Below, piece by piece: positions 35,750-44,901 of a stretch of 64,000 bases of DNA. Location: assembly GCF_017312725.1 (NCBI RefSeq), contig NZ_BOPO01000076.1, positions 20,299 through 84,298 of the forward strand. The letters are read 5' to 3'. The translations under genes were made by a program, and so were the position numbers. Positions within the stretch are counted from its first letter, which is position 1, and every line of letters starts with the position of its first letter. This DNA is from Actinocatenispora comari (lineage in GTDB: Bacteria; Actinomycetota; Actinomycetes; Mycobacteriales; Micromonosporaceae). Below the pieces are notes generated by a model. The model worked only from the letters and a program-made list of their open reading frames with translations, searched no databases and had not been told where the DNA came from.

Positions 35750-36771
35750 GCGACACCGCACCGGCGGCGCCACTGGTGCGCGCCCGCGGGCTGCGCGCGG
35801 CGTACCGCTCCCAGCGCGGGTCCGACGTCGTCGCGGTCGACGACGTGAGCCTGGAACTGTCCGGCGGCCAGGTGCTCGGCATCGCCGGCGAGTCCGGAAG
35901 CGGCAAGTCGACGCTGGCCGCGGTACTGTCGCTGACCGCGCGGCCGCCGCTGTCGGTGCTGGGTGGCGAGCTGACCATCGACGGCGAGCAGCTCGACCTG
36001 TCCGGTGGCCGGCGCCCGCCGCGTACCTGGCGCGGCAGCGTCGTGTCGCTGCTGCCGCAGGGCGCGATGAACTCGCTGTCGGCGACCACCCGGGTGGGCG
36101 ACCTCGCCGTCGACGTGGTCCGGGCGCACCGCGGCCGGGTCCGCCGCGCCGACGCGCTCGACCTGCTCACCGACCGGCTGGACGCGCTGGACCTGCCGCG
36201 CCGGGTGGTGGACAGCTACCCGCACCAGCTGTCCGGCGGGATGCGGCAGCGGGTGGTCACGGTGCTGTCCACGCTGCTGGACCCGAAGCTGCTGATCGCC
36301 GACGAGCCGACCTCGGCGCTGGACGTCTCCACCCAGCGGGCCCTGACCGAACTGCTGCGCGAGCTGCTGCACCGCGGCCTGGTCGGCGGGATCGTGTTCG
36401 TCACCCACGACCTGCCGGTGCTGCGCGCGGTCGCCGACCGCATCGCCATCATGTACGCCGGTCAGCTGGTCGAGGTCGGCGACACAGCCGGGCTGATCGA
36501 CGACCCGCGGCACCCGTACACCGCGGCGCTGCTCGCCTCGGTGCTGGTGCCGGAGCCGCAGATCCGTACCCGCCGCGTCGGCGGGATCGCCGGCGCCCCA
36601 CCGGATCTGGCCGCGCCGCCGACCGGCTGCCGGTTCCATCCGCGGTGCAGCCTCGCCACCGACGTCTGCGCCGAGCAGTCCCCGCCGCTGCTGGGCACGA
36701 TCGGCGCCGGCTACAGCACCTGCTGGTGGCGCGCCGAGCATCCCGACGAACCGCTGGAGGCGAGGCTGTGA
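35746..36771 (+). CDS. ABC importer ATPase, DppD/OppD type
   Basis: This 341-residue ATPase has Walker A GESGSGKST, the signature LSGGMRQRV, Walker B LLIADEPTSALD and the switch His in VTHDL. The C-terminal oligopeptide-ATPase extension is present with GCRFHPRCSLATDVC and a later cysteine, a possible Fe-S site as seen in DppD proteins. Q-loop LLPQGAMNSL is typical of the first ATPase of such importers. Confidence 0.93.
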   Translation: MSDTAPAAPLVRARGLRAAYRSQRGSDVVAVDDVSLELSGGQVLGIAGESGSGKSTLAAVLSLTARPPLSVLGGELTIDGEQLDLSGGRRPPRTWRGSVVSLLPQGAMNSLSATTRVGDLAVDVVRAHRGRVRRADALDLLTDRLDALDLPRRVVDSYPHQLSGGMRQRVVTVLSTLLDPKLLIADEPTSALDVSTQRALTELLRELLHRGLVGGIVFVTHDLPVLRAVADRIAIMYAGQLVEVGDTAGLIDDPRHPYTAALLASVLVPEPQIRTRRVGGIAGAPPDLAAPPTGCRFHPRCSLATDVCAEQSPPLLGTIGAGYSTCWWRAEHPDEPLEARL

Positions 36772-37601
36772 GCACCGAACCGACCGGCAGGACGACACCG
36801 GCGGACGACGGCAGCGCGTCGGCGGCCGCCGACGCGGGCGACGCGCTGGTCGTGGGCGAGCACCTGACCCGGGTGTTCGGGCGCGGCGACGCGGCGGTAC
36901 GGGCGGTCGACGACGTGTCGTTCGCGCTGCGCCGCGGCGAGATCACCACCGTGGTCGGCGAGAGCGGCAGCGGCAAGTCGACGCTGGCCCGGATGCTGCT
37001 CAAGCTGCTGCCGGTCACCTCCGGCCGGCTGGTCTTCGACGGCGCCGACGTGACCGACCGCACCGACACCACCGCGTACTGGCGGCAGGTGCAGGCCGTC
37101 TTCCAGGACCCGTTCAGCGCGTTCAACCAGTTCTTCACGGTACGGCGGCTGCTCGCCCGCTCCCGCCGGCTGCTCGGCGCCGAACTCACCGAGGCCCGCA
37201 TGGTCGAGGCGCTGGAGCAGGTCGGGTTGGCGGCCGGCGACGTGCTCGGCCGGTACCCGCACCAGCTGTCCGGCGGGCAGCGGCAGCGGGTGATGATCGC
37301 CCGCGCGCTGCTGATGCGGCCGAGCCTGCTGATCGCCGACGAGGCCACCTCGATGCTGGACGCCTCGCTGCGCGCCACCATCCTCAACGTGCTGACCGAC
37401 CTGCGCGACCGGGCCGGGCTGACGATCCTGTTCATCACCCACGACATCGGGCAGGCCTGCTACGTCTCCGACCAGGTGTTGGTGCTCAGCCGGGGCCGGC
37501 TGGTCGAGTCCGGGCCGGCCGAGCGGGTCATCTTCGATCCGCGACACGACTACACCCGCAAGCTGCTCGCCGACGTACCCCGGCTGCACGACACCGGCTG
37601 A
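36768..37601 (+). CDS. ABC importer ATPase, DppF/OppF type, short form
   Basis: This 277-residue ATPase has Walker A GESGSGKST, Q-loop VFQDPFSAFNQFFTV, signature LSGGQRQRV, Walker B LLIADEATSMLD and FITHD. It ends soon after the nucleotide domain and lacks the cysteine-rich C-terminal extension of its partner, so only one of the two ATPases could carry an Fe-S site. The first 28 residues are Ala/Asp-rich and probably disordered. The GTG start overlaps the previous stop. Confidence 0.92.
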   Translation: MSTEPTGRTTPADDGSASAAADAGDALVVGEHLTRVFGRGDAAVRAVDDVSFALRRGEITTVVGESGSGKSTLARMLLKLLPVTSGRLVFDGADVTDRTDTTAYWRQVQAVFQDPFSAFNQFFTVRRLLARSRRLLGAELTEARMVEALEQVGLAAGDVLGRYPHQLSGGQRQRVMIARALLMRPSLLIADEATSMLDASLRATILNVLTDLRDRAGLTILFITHDIGQACYVSDQVLVLSRGRLVESGPAERVIFDPRHDYTRKLLADVPRLHDTG

Positions 37602-37623
37602 CCCCGACCGACCGGCCCCCGGT

Positions 37624-37629
37624 TAGAGT
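37624..37629 (+). promoter_or_regulatory. Candidate -10 box of a leaderless transcript
   Basis: TAGAGT is followed after exactly 6 nt by an ATG at 37636. In actinobacteria a TANNNT box 6-7 nt before an ATG marks leaderless transcripts that start at the A of the start codon. No clear -35 is visible. Confidence 0.45.
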
Positions 37630-37635
37630 TCGAGC

Positions 37636-37677
37636 ATGCGTTTCTGGCACGTCGTCACGCCGCCGCCCGCACGCTGA
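37636..37677 (+). CDS. 13-residue putative leader peptide MRFWHVVTPPPAR
   Basis: The short frame ATG...TGA encodes MRFWHVVTPPPAR and begins at the predicted transcription start. It lies 134 bp before the DMT transporter. The PPP run is a known ribosome-stalling motif that depends on EF-P. The sequence between the peptide and the transporter can form nested stems (for example CCGGC-AGGAA-GCCGG). This arrangement looks like translational attenuation. It is too short for homology evidence, so it is a hypothesis. Confidence 0.45.
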   Translation: MRFWHVVTPPPAR

Positions 37678-37811
37678 GGGCGCCGCGGCACCACGTCACC
37701 GCCACCGGGTCGTAGCCGGCCCGGCGGCGGTCACCGTGCGGTACCGGCAGGAAGCCGGCGCCGCCTGCGCCCACCACCGGTCCTGACCGATCTCGTCGTG
37801 GGAGCAGCGTC

Positions 37812-38732
37812 GTGTCCACCTCCGCCCTGGAGACCTCCGTACCCGCCGGCCGCGCCGGTGCGCTGTGCGTCCTGGCCGCGGCCGCCCTGTGGGGCAGCAC
37901 CGGCACCGTCAGCACGTTCGCCCCGGGCGGAGTACCGCCGCTCGTGGTCGGCTCGTCCGGCCTGGCGATCGGCGGACTGCTGCTGTACCTCACCGGACGG
38001 CTCGCCGGCGCCGGGCCCGCCGCGCGGGGCCGCCGGGAGTACCTGCTGGTCGCGCTCGGCGCCGCCACGGTCGCCGGCTACCCGCTGACGTTCTTCCCGG
38101 CGGTCGCCCGGGCCGGCGTGGCACCCGGCACGGTGATCATGCTGTGCTGCGCGCCGGTCTGCGCTGGACTGTTCGACTGGCTGGCGCGCCGGCACCGGCC
38201 GCAACGCCGCTGGCTGGTCGCCACCGCCGGCTGCCTCGCCGGTGCGGTGCTGCTCGCGGTCGGCGGTGACGCCGGCGGCCGGGTCGATCCGCTGGGCATC
38301 GCGCTCGCCGTCGCGGCCGGCGCCAGCTACGCCGCGTACACCGCGGTGGCCGGGCTGTTGATCTCCCGGGGCCGCGGCTCGGCGCCGGTGACCGGCGCGA
38401 TGTTCGGCGGCGGCGCGCTGCTGGTACTGCCGGTGCAGCTCGCCGCCGGGCCGGCCTGGATGCTGCACGGCCACGGACCGCTGGTGGTGGCGCACCTGGC
38501 GCTGGTCACCACGTTCCTCGCGTACGTGCTCTACGGCCGCGGCCTGCGCACGGTCACCGCGGCCGTCGCCACCACCCTCGCGCTCGCCGAACCGGCCGTC
38601 GCGACGATCCTGGGCGTACTGGTCCTGCACGAGCGGCTCAGGGTGGCCGGCTGGGTCGGTGAGGCGTTGCTCGCCGTCGCGCTGCTGCTGCTCGCGGTCG
38701 GTCAGCGGGCGCCGGCCTCCACCGCGCGGTAG
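37812..38732 (+). CDS. DMT-superfamily (EamA) transporter
   Basis: This 306-residue protein has ten helices in two EamA repeats (LCVLAAAALWGSTGTVSTFA near the start; ALAVAAGASYAAYTAVAGLL at the second repeat; LALAEPAVATILGVLVLHERL near the end). EamA proteins export amino acids or metabolites. The GTG start has GGGAGCAGC upstream. The last 31 bp overlap the 3' end of the convergent rluB gene. The leader peptide upstream suggests control by translation. Confidence 0.87.
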   Translation: MSTSALETSVPAGRAGALCVLAAAALWGSTGTVSTFAPGGVPPLVVGSSGLAIGGLLLYLTGRLAGAGPAARGRREYLLVALGAATVAGYPLTFFPAVARAGVAPGTVIMLCCAPVCAGLFDWLARRHRPQRRWLVATAGCLAGAVLLAVGGDAGGRVDPLGIALAVAAGASYAAYTAVAGLLISRGRGSAPVTGAMFGGGALLVLPVQLAAGPAWMLHGHGPLVVAHLALVTTFLAYVLYGRGLRTVTAAVATTLALAEPAVATILGVLVLHERLRVAGWVGEALLAVALLLLAVGQRAPASTAR

Positions 38733-39445
38733 AGGCCGCCCAGCTCCTCGCGGCCCAGCGGCCGGGTCACCCCCGGCCGCAGGTCGCCCAGCGCCACCGG
38801 ACCGATCCTGGTCCGGATCAGCCGCTCCACCGGATGTCCGACCTCGGCGAGCATCCGGCGCACGATGCGGTTGCGCCCCTCGTGCAGCACCACCTCGACC
38901 AGCGCGCGGTCCCGGTCGGTGGACACCACCCGGAACCTGTCCACCGCGGCCGGGCCGTCCTCCAGCCGCACACCCTCCCGCAGCCGCCGGCCGACCGCCG
39001 GCGGCACCGGCCCCGGCACCTGCGCCAGGTAGGTCTTCGACACCTCGTACGAGGGGTGCATCAGCCGGTGCGCCAGGTCGCCGTCGTTGGTCAGCAGCAG
39101 CAGACCCTCGCTGTCGGCATCCAGCCGGCCGACGTGGAACAGCCGGGTCACGTCGCCCGGCACGTACTGCGCGAGGGTGCGCCGGCCGCGGTCGTCGGAC
39201 ATCGCCGACAGCACGCCGCGCGGCTTGTTCAGCGCCAGGTGCACCATCCGGTCGTCGGTGACCACCCGCAGCCCGTCCACGTGCACCACCGACACCCGCG
39301 GGTCGGCCCGGTCACCCAGGTGCGCCTCCCGCCCGTCCACGGTGACGCGGCCGGCCGCGATCAGCTCCTCGCAGGCACGCCGCGACCCCAGCCCCGCCGC
39401 CGCCAACACCTTCTGCAACCGCTGGAGGGGCTCTGGTTCGGTCAC
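38702..39445 (-). CDS. rluB: Ribosomal large subunit pseudouridine synthase B
   Basis: This 247-residue RsuA/RluB-type enzyme isomerises a uridine in 23S rRNA. An S4 domain is at the N-terminus (RLQKVLAAAGLGSRRACEELIAAGRVTVDG), and the catalytic Asp is in VGRLDADSEGLLLLTNDG. EVSKTYLAQV and EGRNRIVRRML complete the core. The GTG start overlaps the scpB stop. It belongs to the scpA-scpB-rluB operon conserved in many Gram-positive bacteria. Confidence 0.93.
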   Translation of the reverse strand: MTEPEPLQRLQKVLAAAGLGSRRACEELIAAGRVTVDGREAHLGDRADPRVSVVHVDGLRVVTDDRMVHLALNKPRGVLSAMSDDRGRRTLAQYVPGDVTRLFHVGRLDADSEGLLLLTNDGDLAHRLMHPSYEVSKTYLAQVPGPVPPAVGRRLREGVRLEDGPAAVDRFRVVSTDRDRALVEVVLHEGRNRIVRRMLAEVGHPVERLIRTRIGPVALGDLRPGVTRPLGREELGGLYRAVEAGAR

Positions 39446-40719
39446 GATGCTTCCTCGGGGAGTTCGTCGGGCAGGAACGGAGCCAGGTCGGGCAGCTCGT
39501 CGGTCGAGTTGATGCCCATCCGCTCCAGGAACAGCGTCGTGGTGCGGTAGAGGTACGCGCCGGACTCCGGCTCGGCGCCGCACTCCTCGATCAGCCCGCG
39601 GGTCAGCAGGGTGCGCACCACCCCGTCACAGTTGACGCCGCGGATCGCGGACACCCGCGACCGGCTGACCGGCTGCTTGTAGGCGACCACCGCGAGCGTC
39701 TCCAGCGCCGCCTGGGTCAGCCGCACCTGCTGGCCGTCCAGCACGAACCGCTCCACGTACGGGGCGAAGTCGTCCCGGGTGTAGATGCGCCAGCCACCGG
39801 CGGCCTGGCGCAGCTCGAACCCGCGCCGCTGCTGCGTGTACGACTCGGCCAGCTCGCGCACCGCCGCCGCCACGACCGCCGTCGGACGCTCCAGTACCTG
39901 CGCCAGCACCACCTCGCTGACCGGCTCGTCCACCACGATCAGGATGGCCTCCAGCGCCGCCCGCAGCGTCTCCGGGTCGTCCAGCTCCGGCAGCGCCCGC
40001 GCCTCGTCCGCCGCGTCCGACCCGGCCCCGTCGCTCGGCGCCGGCGTCTCGGCATCGCCATCCGTACCGACGGCGCCGTCCGGTTCCTCGGGCGAGGAAG
40101 GTTCGGCGTCGTCGTTCGACGCCCGGTCCCCGGCCGCCGCGGCAACCTCCGCCGGCTCCGCGTCCCCCGCTGGCTCGCCGGCCCGTGCCGACCGCCCATC
40201 CTCGACCGGTGCGACCTCGTCGCCCAGCCCCACGCCATCGCCCGGCACCACGTCCACGGCCGGCTCCATGCCGTCGGCCGGCTCCACACCGTCGGCCGGC
40301 TCCGTGCCGCCGGCCGGGTCCGCGTCGTCGACGGGCACCACGTCATCGGGCGGCGCCACGTCGTCGACGGGCTCCGCCGGGGCTGACGGCTCTCCGTCGG
40401 CGGGGGGTTCGAGGTCGTCGGTCGGCGTCGTGGCCTCGGCTGCCGGCGGGGCGGCGGTCGGCTCACGCCCCACGGTCGACGCGTCGTCCCGGACGGTCGG
40501 CTCGGCGGCGGGCACGCGGTCGCCGGTACCAGCGGACTCGGAGTCGCCGAGCTCGGAGTCGCCGGACCCGGAGTCGCCGGACCCGGAGTCGCCGGACCCG
40601 GAATCGGTGGACTCGGGGTCGGCGGGTTGTGGGCGGGCCCAGGGCGGGGTCCAGGCGGCCACCCGGTCGGCCAGCGACGACGCGTCGTCGCGCGCCGGGA
40701 CGTCTTCGCTGCCGGTCAC
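39442..40719 (-). CDS. scpB: Segregation and condensation protein B with a long acidic extension
   Basis: ScpB is the winged-helix partner of ScpA in the SMC condensin. The conserved core of about 183 residues occupies roughly 243-425 (DDPETLRAALEAILIVVDEP; GGWRIYTRDDFAPYVERF; RLTQAALETLAVVAYKQPVSR; IRGVNCDGVVRTLLTRGLI). The first 242 residues are Pro/Asp/Glu/Ala-rich, with GSGDS and EPADGxEPADG repeats, and should be disordered. Usual ScpB proteins are 180-250 residues. The GTG at 40719 overlaps the scpA stop. A shorter start inside the extension is possible but no clear ribosome site points to it. Confidence 0.88.
   Translation of the reverse strand: MTGSEDVPARDDASSLADRVAAWTPPWARPQPADPESTDSGSGDSGSGDSGSGDSELGDSESAGTGDRVPAAEPTVRDDASTVGREPTAAPPAAEATTPTDDLEPPADGEPSAPAEPVDDVAPPDDVVPVDDADPAGGTEPADGVEPADGMEPAVDVVPGDGVGLGDEVAPVEDGRSARAGEPAGDAEPAEVAAAAGDRASNDDAEPSSPEEPDGAVGTDGDAETPAPSDGAGSDAADEARALPELDDPETLRAALEAILIVVDEPVSEVVLAQVLERPTAVVAAAVRELAESYTQQRRGFELRQAAGGWRIYTRDDFAPYVERFVLDGQQVRLTQAALETLAVVAYKQPVSRSRVSAIRGVNCDGVVRTLLTRGLIEECGAEPESGAYLYRTTTLFLERMGINSTDELPDLAPFLPDELPEEAS
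40556..40600 (-). repeat. Three perfect 15-bp tandem repeats inside scpB
   Basis: The unit GAGTCGCCGGACCCG occurs three times without a change (40556, 40571, 40586) and encodes the GSGDS repeats of the ScpB extension. It is in frame, so slippage would change length by five residues without breaking the gene. Confidence 0.9.
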
Positions 40720-41828
40720 GTGCTCTCCCCCTGTTGCCGCTGCGGCCGTTCGGCGTCGGCGGGCGGCTCGGCCGCGGCCGGCGGCGTGCCCGCGTACTCG
40801 TCCACGTCGATGGCGGCGGCGCCGTCGCCGCCCTGCCACCGTACGGTCAGCTCGCCGAGCGCTTCCAACTGCTCGAACCCGACCATGTTCTCCCGGTACA
40901 TCTCCAGCAGGGCGAGGAACCGGGCCACCATCTCCAGCGTGTTCGCGCAGTCGGAGCACAGCGCCCGGAACGTACCGGTACCGATGCGTTGCAGCCGTTC
41001 GGCGAGGATCGCCGCGTGTTCCCGGACGCTGACCCGCACCATGTGCACGTGGTCGATCGCCACCGTCGGCGGCGCCTTCGGGGTCATGCCGCGCACCGCG
41101 AGCTGGGCGAACCGGTCGAGCCCGACGGCCAGCACGATCTCCGGCAGCACCTCGGCGTACCGCGGCTCCAGCCCGACCGTACGCGGGTAGCGCCGGGCGG
41201 CCGACTTCTCCAGCTCGTTGAGGTGCGCGGCCGCCTGCTTGAACGCCTTGTACTGCAGCAGCCGGGCGAACAGCAGGTCGCGCGCCTCCAGCAGGGCGAG
41301 GTCCTCCTCGTCCTCCACCTGCGCGGACGGCAGCAGCCGGGCCGCCTTGAGGTCCAGCAGGGTGGCCGCGATGATCAGGAACTCGCTCGCCTCGTCCAGG
41401 TCCCAGTCGCTGCCCATCGCCCGGATGTGCGCGATGAACTCGTCGGTCACCTTGGACAGCGCGACCTCGGTGACGTCCAGCTTGTGCTTGCTGATCAGCT
41501 GCAGCAGCAGGTCGAACGGGCCTTCGAAGTTGTCCAGCCGGACGCTGAACCCGCCGCGCCGACCGCCGTTGTCGCCTTCGCCGTCGGCATCGCCGGGCGC
41601 CGCCGCAGCGCCCTCGGCACCGTCGTCGGGTCCGGGGGCCGCGCCGACGTTCGGACCCGCGTCGTCGGCCGTGGGCGCGGTGTCGGCGGCCTCGGGGCCC
41701 GCACCGGCGTCAGGTGCCCCGACCGCGCCGGGATCGGCGGTCGGTGACGACTCGGGTTCGGACGGTACGGGCGTGCTCACCTGCGCAACGTTACCCACGC
41801 CGGGCCGGTCGGCCGCACCGGTCACCAC
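40716..41828 (-). CDS. scpA: Segregation and condensation protein A
   Basis: ScpA is the kleisin that bridges SMC heads. The N-terminal core is FSVRLDNFEGPFDLLLQLIS and KLDVTEVALSKVTDEFI. The middle contains SEFLIIAATLLDLKAARLLP, and the C-terminal winged helix is FLALLEMYRENMVGFEQLEALGELTVRW. The length is 370 residues from GTG 41828, with about 90 disordered Ala/Asp/Gly/Pro residues first. GTG 41780 (VSTPVPSEPES) is an alternative start; neither has a strong ribosome site. It precedes scpB. Confidence 0.92.
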   Translation of the reverse strand: MVTGAADRPGVGNVAQVSTPVPSEPESSPTADPGAVGAPDAGAGPEAADTAPTADDAGPNVGAAPGPDDGAEGAAAAPGDADGEGDNGGRRGGFSVRLDNFEGPFDLLLQLISKHKLDVTEVALSKVTDEFIAHIRAMGSDWDLDEASEFLIIAATLLDLKAARLLPSAQVEDEEDLALLEARDLLFARLLQYKAFKQAAAHLNELEKSAARRYPRTVGLEPRYAEVLPEIVLAVGLDRFAQLAVRGMTPKAPPTVAIDHVHMVRVSVREHAAILAERLQRIGTGTFRALCSDCANTLEMVARFLALLEMYRENMVGFEQLEALGELTVRWQGGDGAAAIDVDEYAGTPPAAAEPPADAERPQRQQGEST

Positions 41829-41894
41829 ACCGGCACCGGCGCGAACCCGGGCAGCCGGCCGCCCCCTGTCACCCCACGCACCGAACGACCGTAC

Positions 41895-42830
41895 CTACAT
41901 CCCCTGGCGCAGCGACTGCTGGCCGATGACCTCGCGGGCGAGCTGCCGGTACGCCCGGGCGCCGGACGACGAGGGTGCCCAGGTGGTGATCGGCTCGCCG
42001 GCCACCGTGGTCTCCGGGAACCGCACCGTGCGGGTGATGACGGTCTGGTACACCCGCTCACCGAACGCCTCCACGACGCGCTGCAGCACCTGCCGGCAGT
42101 GCGTGGTGCGCGAGTCGTACATGGTGGCGAGGATGCCTTCCAGCTCCAGGTCGAAGTTGAGCCGCTCGCGCACCTTGTCGATCGTGTCGAGCAGCAGCGC
42201 CACCCCGCGCAGGCTGAAGAACTCGCACTCCAGCGGGATCACCACACCGTGCGCGGCGGTCAGCGCGTTGACCGTCAGCAGCCCGAGCGACGGCTGGCAG
42301 TCGATCAGGATGTAGTCGTACTCCTTCAGCGCCGGGCGCAGCACCCGGGTCAGCGTCTGCTCCCGCGCCACCTCGTTGACCAGCTGGATCTCGGCGGCGG
42401 ACAGGTCGATGTTGGCCGGCAGCAGGTGCAGGCCGTCCACGTTGGTCTTGAACAGCACCTCGTCCAGGCTCACGTCCCGCTGCATCAGCAGGTTGTAGAT
42501 GGTCAGGTCGAGGTTGTGCGGGTTGACCCCGAAGCCCACCGACAGCGCGCCCTGCGGGTCGAAGTCGACCATCAGCACCCGGCGCCCGTACTCCGCGAGC
42601 GCGGCGCCCAGGTTGATCGTGGTGGTCGTCTTGCCGACGCCACCCTTCTGGTTGGCCATCGCGATGATGCGGGCCGGCCCGTGCCGCTCGACCGGCGGCG
42701 GCTGCAGGATCGGACGCTTGATCGTGTACGCCGACGGGTCTGCCGGACCCAGCTCCGCCTCAGCGCCGAGCTCCATGGGAGGTGGCTCCTGCCGGAGCTT
42801 GTCCCACGCGTCCCCGCTGAGACTCGTCAT
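41895..42830 (-). CDS. ParA/Soj-like chromosome partitioning ATPase
   Basis: This 311-residue ATPase has the deviant Walker A QKGGVGKTTT near residue 62, VDFDPQGALSVGFG and DCQPSLGLLTVNAL. An N-terminal extension of about 50 residues precedes the core. No parB or parS lies nearby, so this is the ParA-like protein found in the scpA-scpB neighbourhood of actinobacteria and not the main parAB locus near the origin. ATG 42830 has AAGGG upstream. Confidence 0.88.
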   Translation of the reverse strand: MTSLSGDAWDKLRQEPPPMELGAEAELGPADPSAYTIKRPILQPPPVERHGPARIIAMANQKGGVGKTTTTINLGAALAEYGRRVLMVDFDPQGALSVGFGVNPHNLDLTIYNLLMQRDVSLDEVLFKTNVDGLHLLPANIDLSAAEIQLVNEVAREQTLTRVLRPALKEYDYILIDCQPSLGLLTVNALTAAHGVVIPLECEFFSLRGVALLLDTIDKVRERLNFDLELEGILATMYDSRTTHCRQVLQRVVEAFGERVYQTVITRTVRFPETTVAGEPITTWAPSSSGARAYRQLAREVIGQQSLRQGM

Positions 42831-43041
42831 CCTCAACACCCTTCCCGCCGGCTGCCCGGAAATCCCGGCGCCGCCCCGGACCACCGGGGAAGAGGGGGCG
42901 GCCGTGGCCCGACTGTACGCCACGGTGGGATCTTCTCGCCGCCATCATCCCCGGCGTGTCGCAACGACGGCACGCTCCTGTCCTGCACCGGACACCGTCT
43001 GATCGGGCACCGGCGCGTCGAGTCAAACGGTACGGGCCGAC

Positions 43042-44061
43042 TCAAGCCCGCGCGCGCGGATGGGTCGTGGTGTACACCTCACGCAGTTTGTCGACCGTCA
43101 CCAGCGTATAGACCTGCGTCGTCGTCACCGAGGCGTGCCCGAGCAGCTCCTGCACCACCCGGACGTCGGCACCGCCGTCCAGCAGGTGCGTCGCGAACGA
43201 GTGACGCAGCGTGTGCGGCGAGACCGAGCCGTCGAGTCGGGCCCGCTGCGCGGCCCGGCGCAGGATCGACCACGCGCTCTGCCGGGACAGCGCGCCGCCG
43301 CGGGCGTTGAGGAACAGCGCACCGTGCCCGCCGCCGGCCCGGGCCAGCGCCGGCCGGGCCCGGGTCAGGTACGCCGAGACCGCCCGGCAGGCGTACCCGC
43401 CGACGGGGACCAGCCTGGTCTTGCCGCCCTTGCCGGACAGCCGCACCGTGCTGTCGGCCGTACCGTCCGCGCCGTCGGCCAGGTCCAGGTCGTCGACCGC
43501 GGCGCCGACCGCCTCGGAGATGCGCGCGCCGGTGCCGTACAGGAACTCCAGCAGGGCGCGGTCGCGCAGCACCAGCGGGTCGGCGTCGGTCTCGGCACCG
43601 GCGGCGGCGAGCAGCTGCTCCACCTCGTACACCGAGAGCGCCTTCGGCAGCCGCTTGCCCGGCGTCGGCGGATGAACGTCGTGTGCCGGGTCGCCGGTCG
43701 TCAACCCCTCGGCAGCGGCGAACCGGTGCAGCCCGCGCACCGCGCTGACCGTCCGGGCGGCCGAGGAGACCGACAGCGGCGGGTGCCGCTCGTCCCCGTC
43801 CCGCAGCGTGGCCAGGAACTCCGCGACGTGCCCGGTGCCGACCGCCGCCAGCGCGCCGATACCGGCGGCGGTTAGCCACTGCTGGTAGCGGTCCAGATCC
43901 CGGCGGTACGAGCTGAGCGTGTTGCCGGCCAGCGCGCGCTCCACCAGCAGGTGGTCCAGGTAGGCGCGAACCGCCGCGCGCAGCTGCGGCGCCACCGGCG
44001 GCTCCGCCCCCGATGGGGCAGCGCCGGAGGTCGACATCTCGCCCGACACGTCGCTGGACAC
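43042..44061 (-). CDS. xerD: Tyrosine recombinase XerD
   Basis: This 339-residue recombinase resolves chromosome dimers at dif with XerC. The N-terminal SAM-like domain ([19 protein letters not shown]) is followed by the catalytic domain. Catalytic residues are Arg in [12 protein letters not shown], Lys in [22 protein letters not shown], the second His in [11 protein letters not shown], and the nucleophile Tyr in QVYTLV. Start GTG 44061 has GGAGG upstream; the frame is open to 44178. Confidence 0.92.
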   Translation of the reverse strand: MSSDVSGEMSTSGAAPSGAEPPVAPQLRAAVRAYLDHLLVERALAGNTLSSYRRDLDRYQQWLTAAGIGALAAVGTGHVAEFLATLRDGDERHPPLSVSSAARTVSAVRGLHRFAAAEGLTTGDPAHDVHPPTPGKRLPKALSVYEVEQLLAAAGAETDADPLVLRDRALLEFLYGTGARISEAVGAAVDDLDLADGADGTADSTVRLSGKGGKTRLVPVGGYACRAVSAYLTRARPALARAGGGHGALFLNARGGALSRQSAWSILRRAAQRARLDGSVSPHTLRHSFATHLLDGGADVRVVQELLGHASVTTTQVYTLVTVDKLREVYTTTHPRARA

Positions 44062-44241
44062 GCCACCTCCACTGGCCGCACCCCATCCTAGGAGGTACCG
44101 GCCGGCCCGCGGGCCACCGTGCGTGATCATCGGCCGTGAGTGGGTGTGTGGTATGGCGGAACGCCCAGACCACGACACCGTTACGGTCGGTTTCCGGCCC
44201 CTCCGTTGGCAGCGACGTCACCATTGGATACCGTCGCCGCC

Positions 44242-44868
44242 ATGACGTACGACCCAGGCGGTCCGTATCCTCCGCCCAACCAGGGGCCCGGCGGCGGAAA
44301 CAACCAACCTGCCAGCGGGCCCGGCTATCCGACCAGCGGCGGGGCGTACCCACCGGCGTCCGGCAACCCGTACCAGGGGGGCAACCTGCCGAGCCCGGCC
44401 AGCGGGCCGGGCTACCCGGCGAGCGGACCCGGCTACCCGAACAGCGGCGCCGGCTATCCGGGCACCGCGGGCCCCGCGGGCGGCGACCCCTACCAGCAGG
44501 GCTACCAGCAGGCGTACCAGGACCCGTACCAGCAGGACCCGTACCAGCAGGGTTACGGGCAGCCCGGGTACCAGCAGGGCTACCAGCAGCAGGTGACGCC
44601 CGGCTACGGGCAGCCGGCGTTCGACCCGGTCACCGGCCAGCCGCTGTCGGAGAAGACGAAGCTGATGGCCGGCCTGTTCAGCATCCTGCTCGGCGGTTTC
44701 GGGGTCGGCCGCTTCTACCTGGGCTACACCAGCCTCGGCGTGCTGCAGATCGTCGCCACCGTCTGCACCGGCGGCGTCGGCGCGATCTGGGGCCTGATCG
44801 AGGGCATCATCATCCTCGCGAACAACTCGATCCCCGACGCCGAGGGCCGCAAGCTGCGGGACAACTGA
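44242..44868 (+). CDS. TM2-domain membrane protein with Gly/Pro/Tyr/Gln-rich N-terminus
   Basis: This 208-residue protein begins with about 130 low-complexity residues rich in GYP, YQQ and ASGPGYP repeats, then a TM2 domain (KLMAGLFSILLGGFGVGRFY; LGVLQIVATVCTGGVGAIW; DRFG-like acidic loop replaced by GYTSLG). TM2 proteins have two helices and unknown roles in bacteria. The repeats may mediate protein contacts or phase separation. A terminator hairpin follows. Confidence 0.87.
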   Translation: MTYDPGGPYPPPNQGPGGGNNQPASGPGYPTSGGAYPPASGNPYQGGNLPSPASGPGYPASGPGYPNSGAGYPGTAGPAGGDPYQQGYQQAYQDPYQQDPYQQGYGQPGYQQGYQQQVTPGYGQPAFDPVTGQPLSEKTKLMAGLFSILLGGFGVGRFYLGYTSLGVLQIVATVCTGGVGAIWGLIEGIIILANNSIPDAEGRKLRDN

Positions 44869-44901
44869 GCGGGACACGATCGGGGAGCGATCGAGACGAC
44901 C

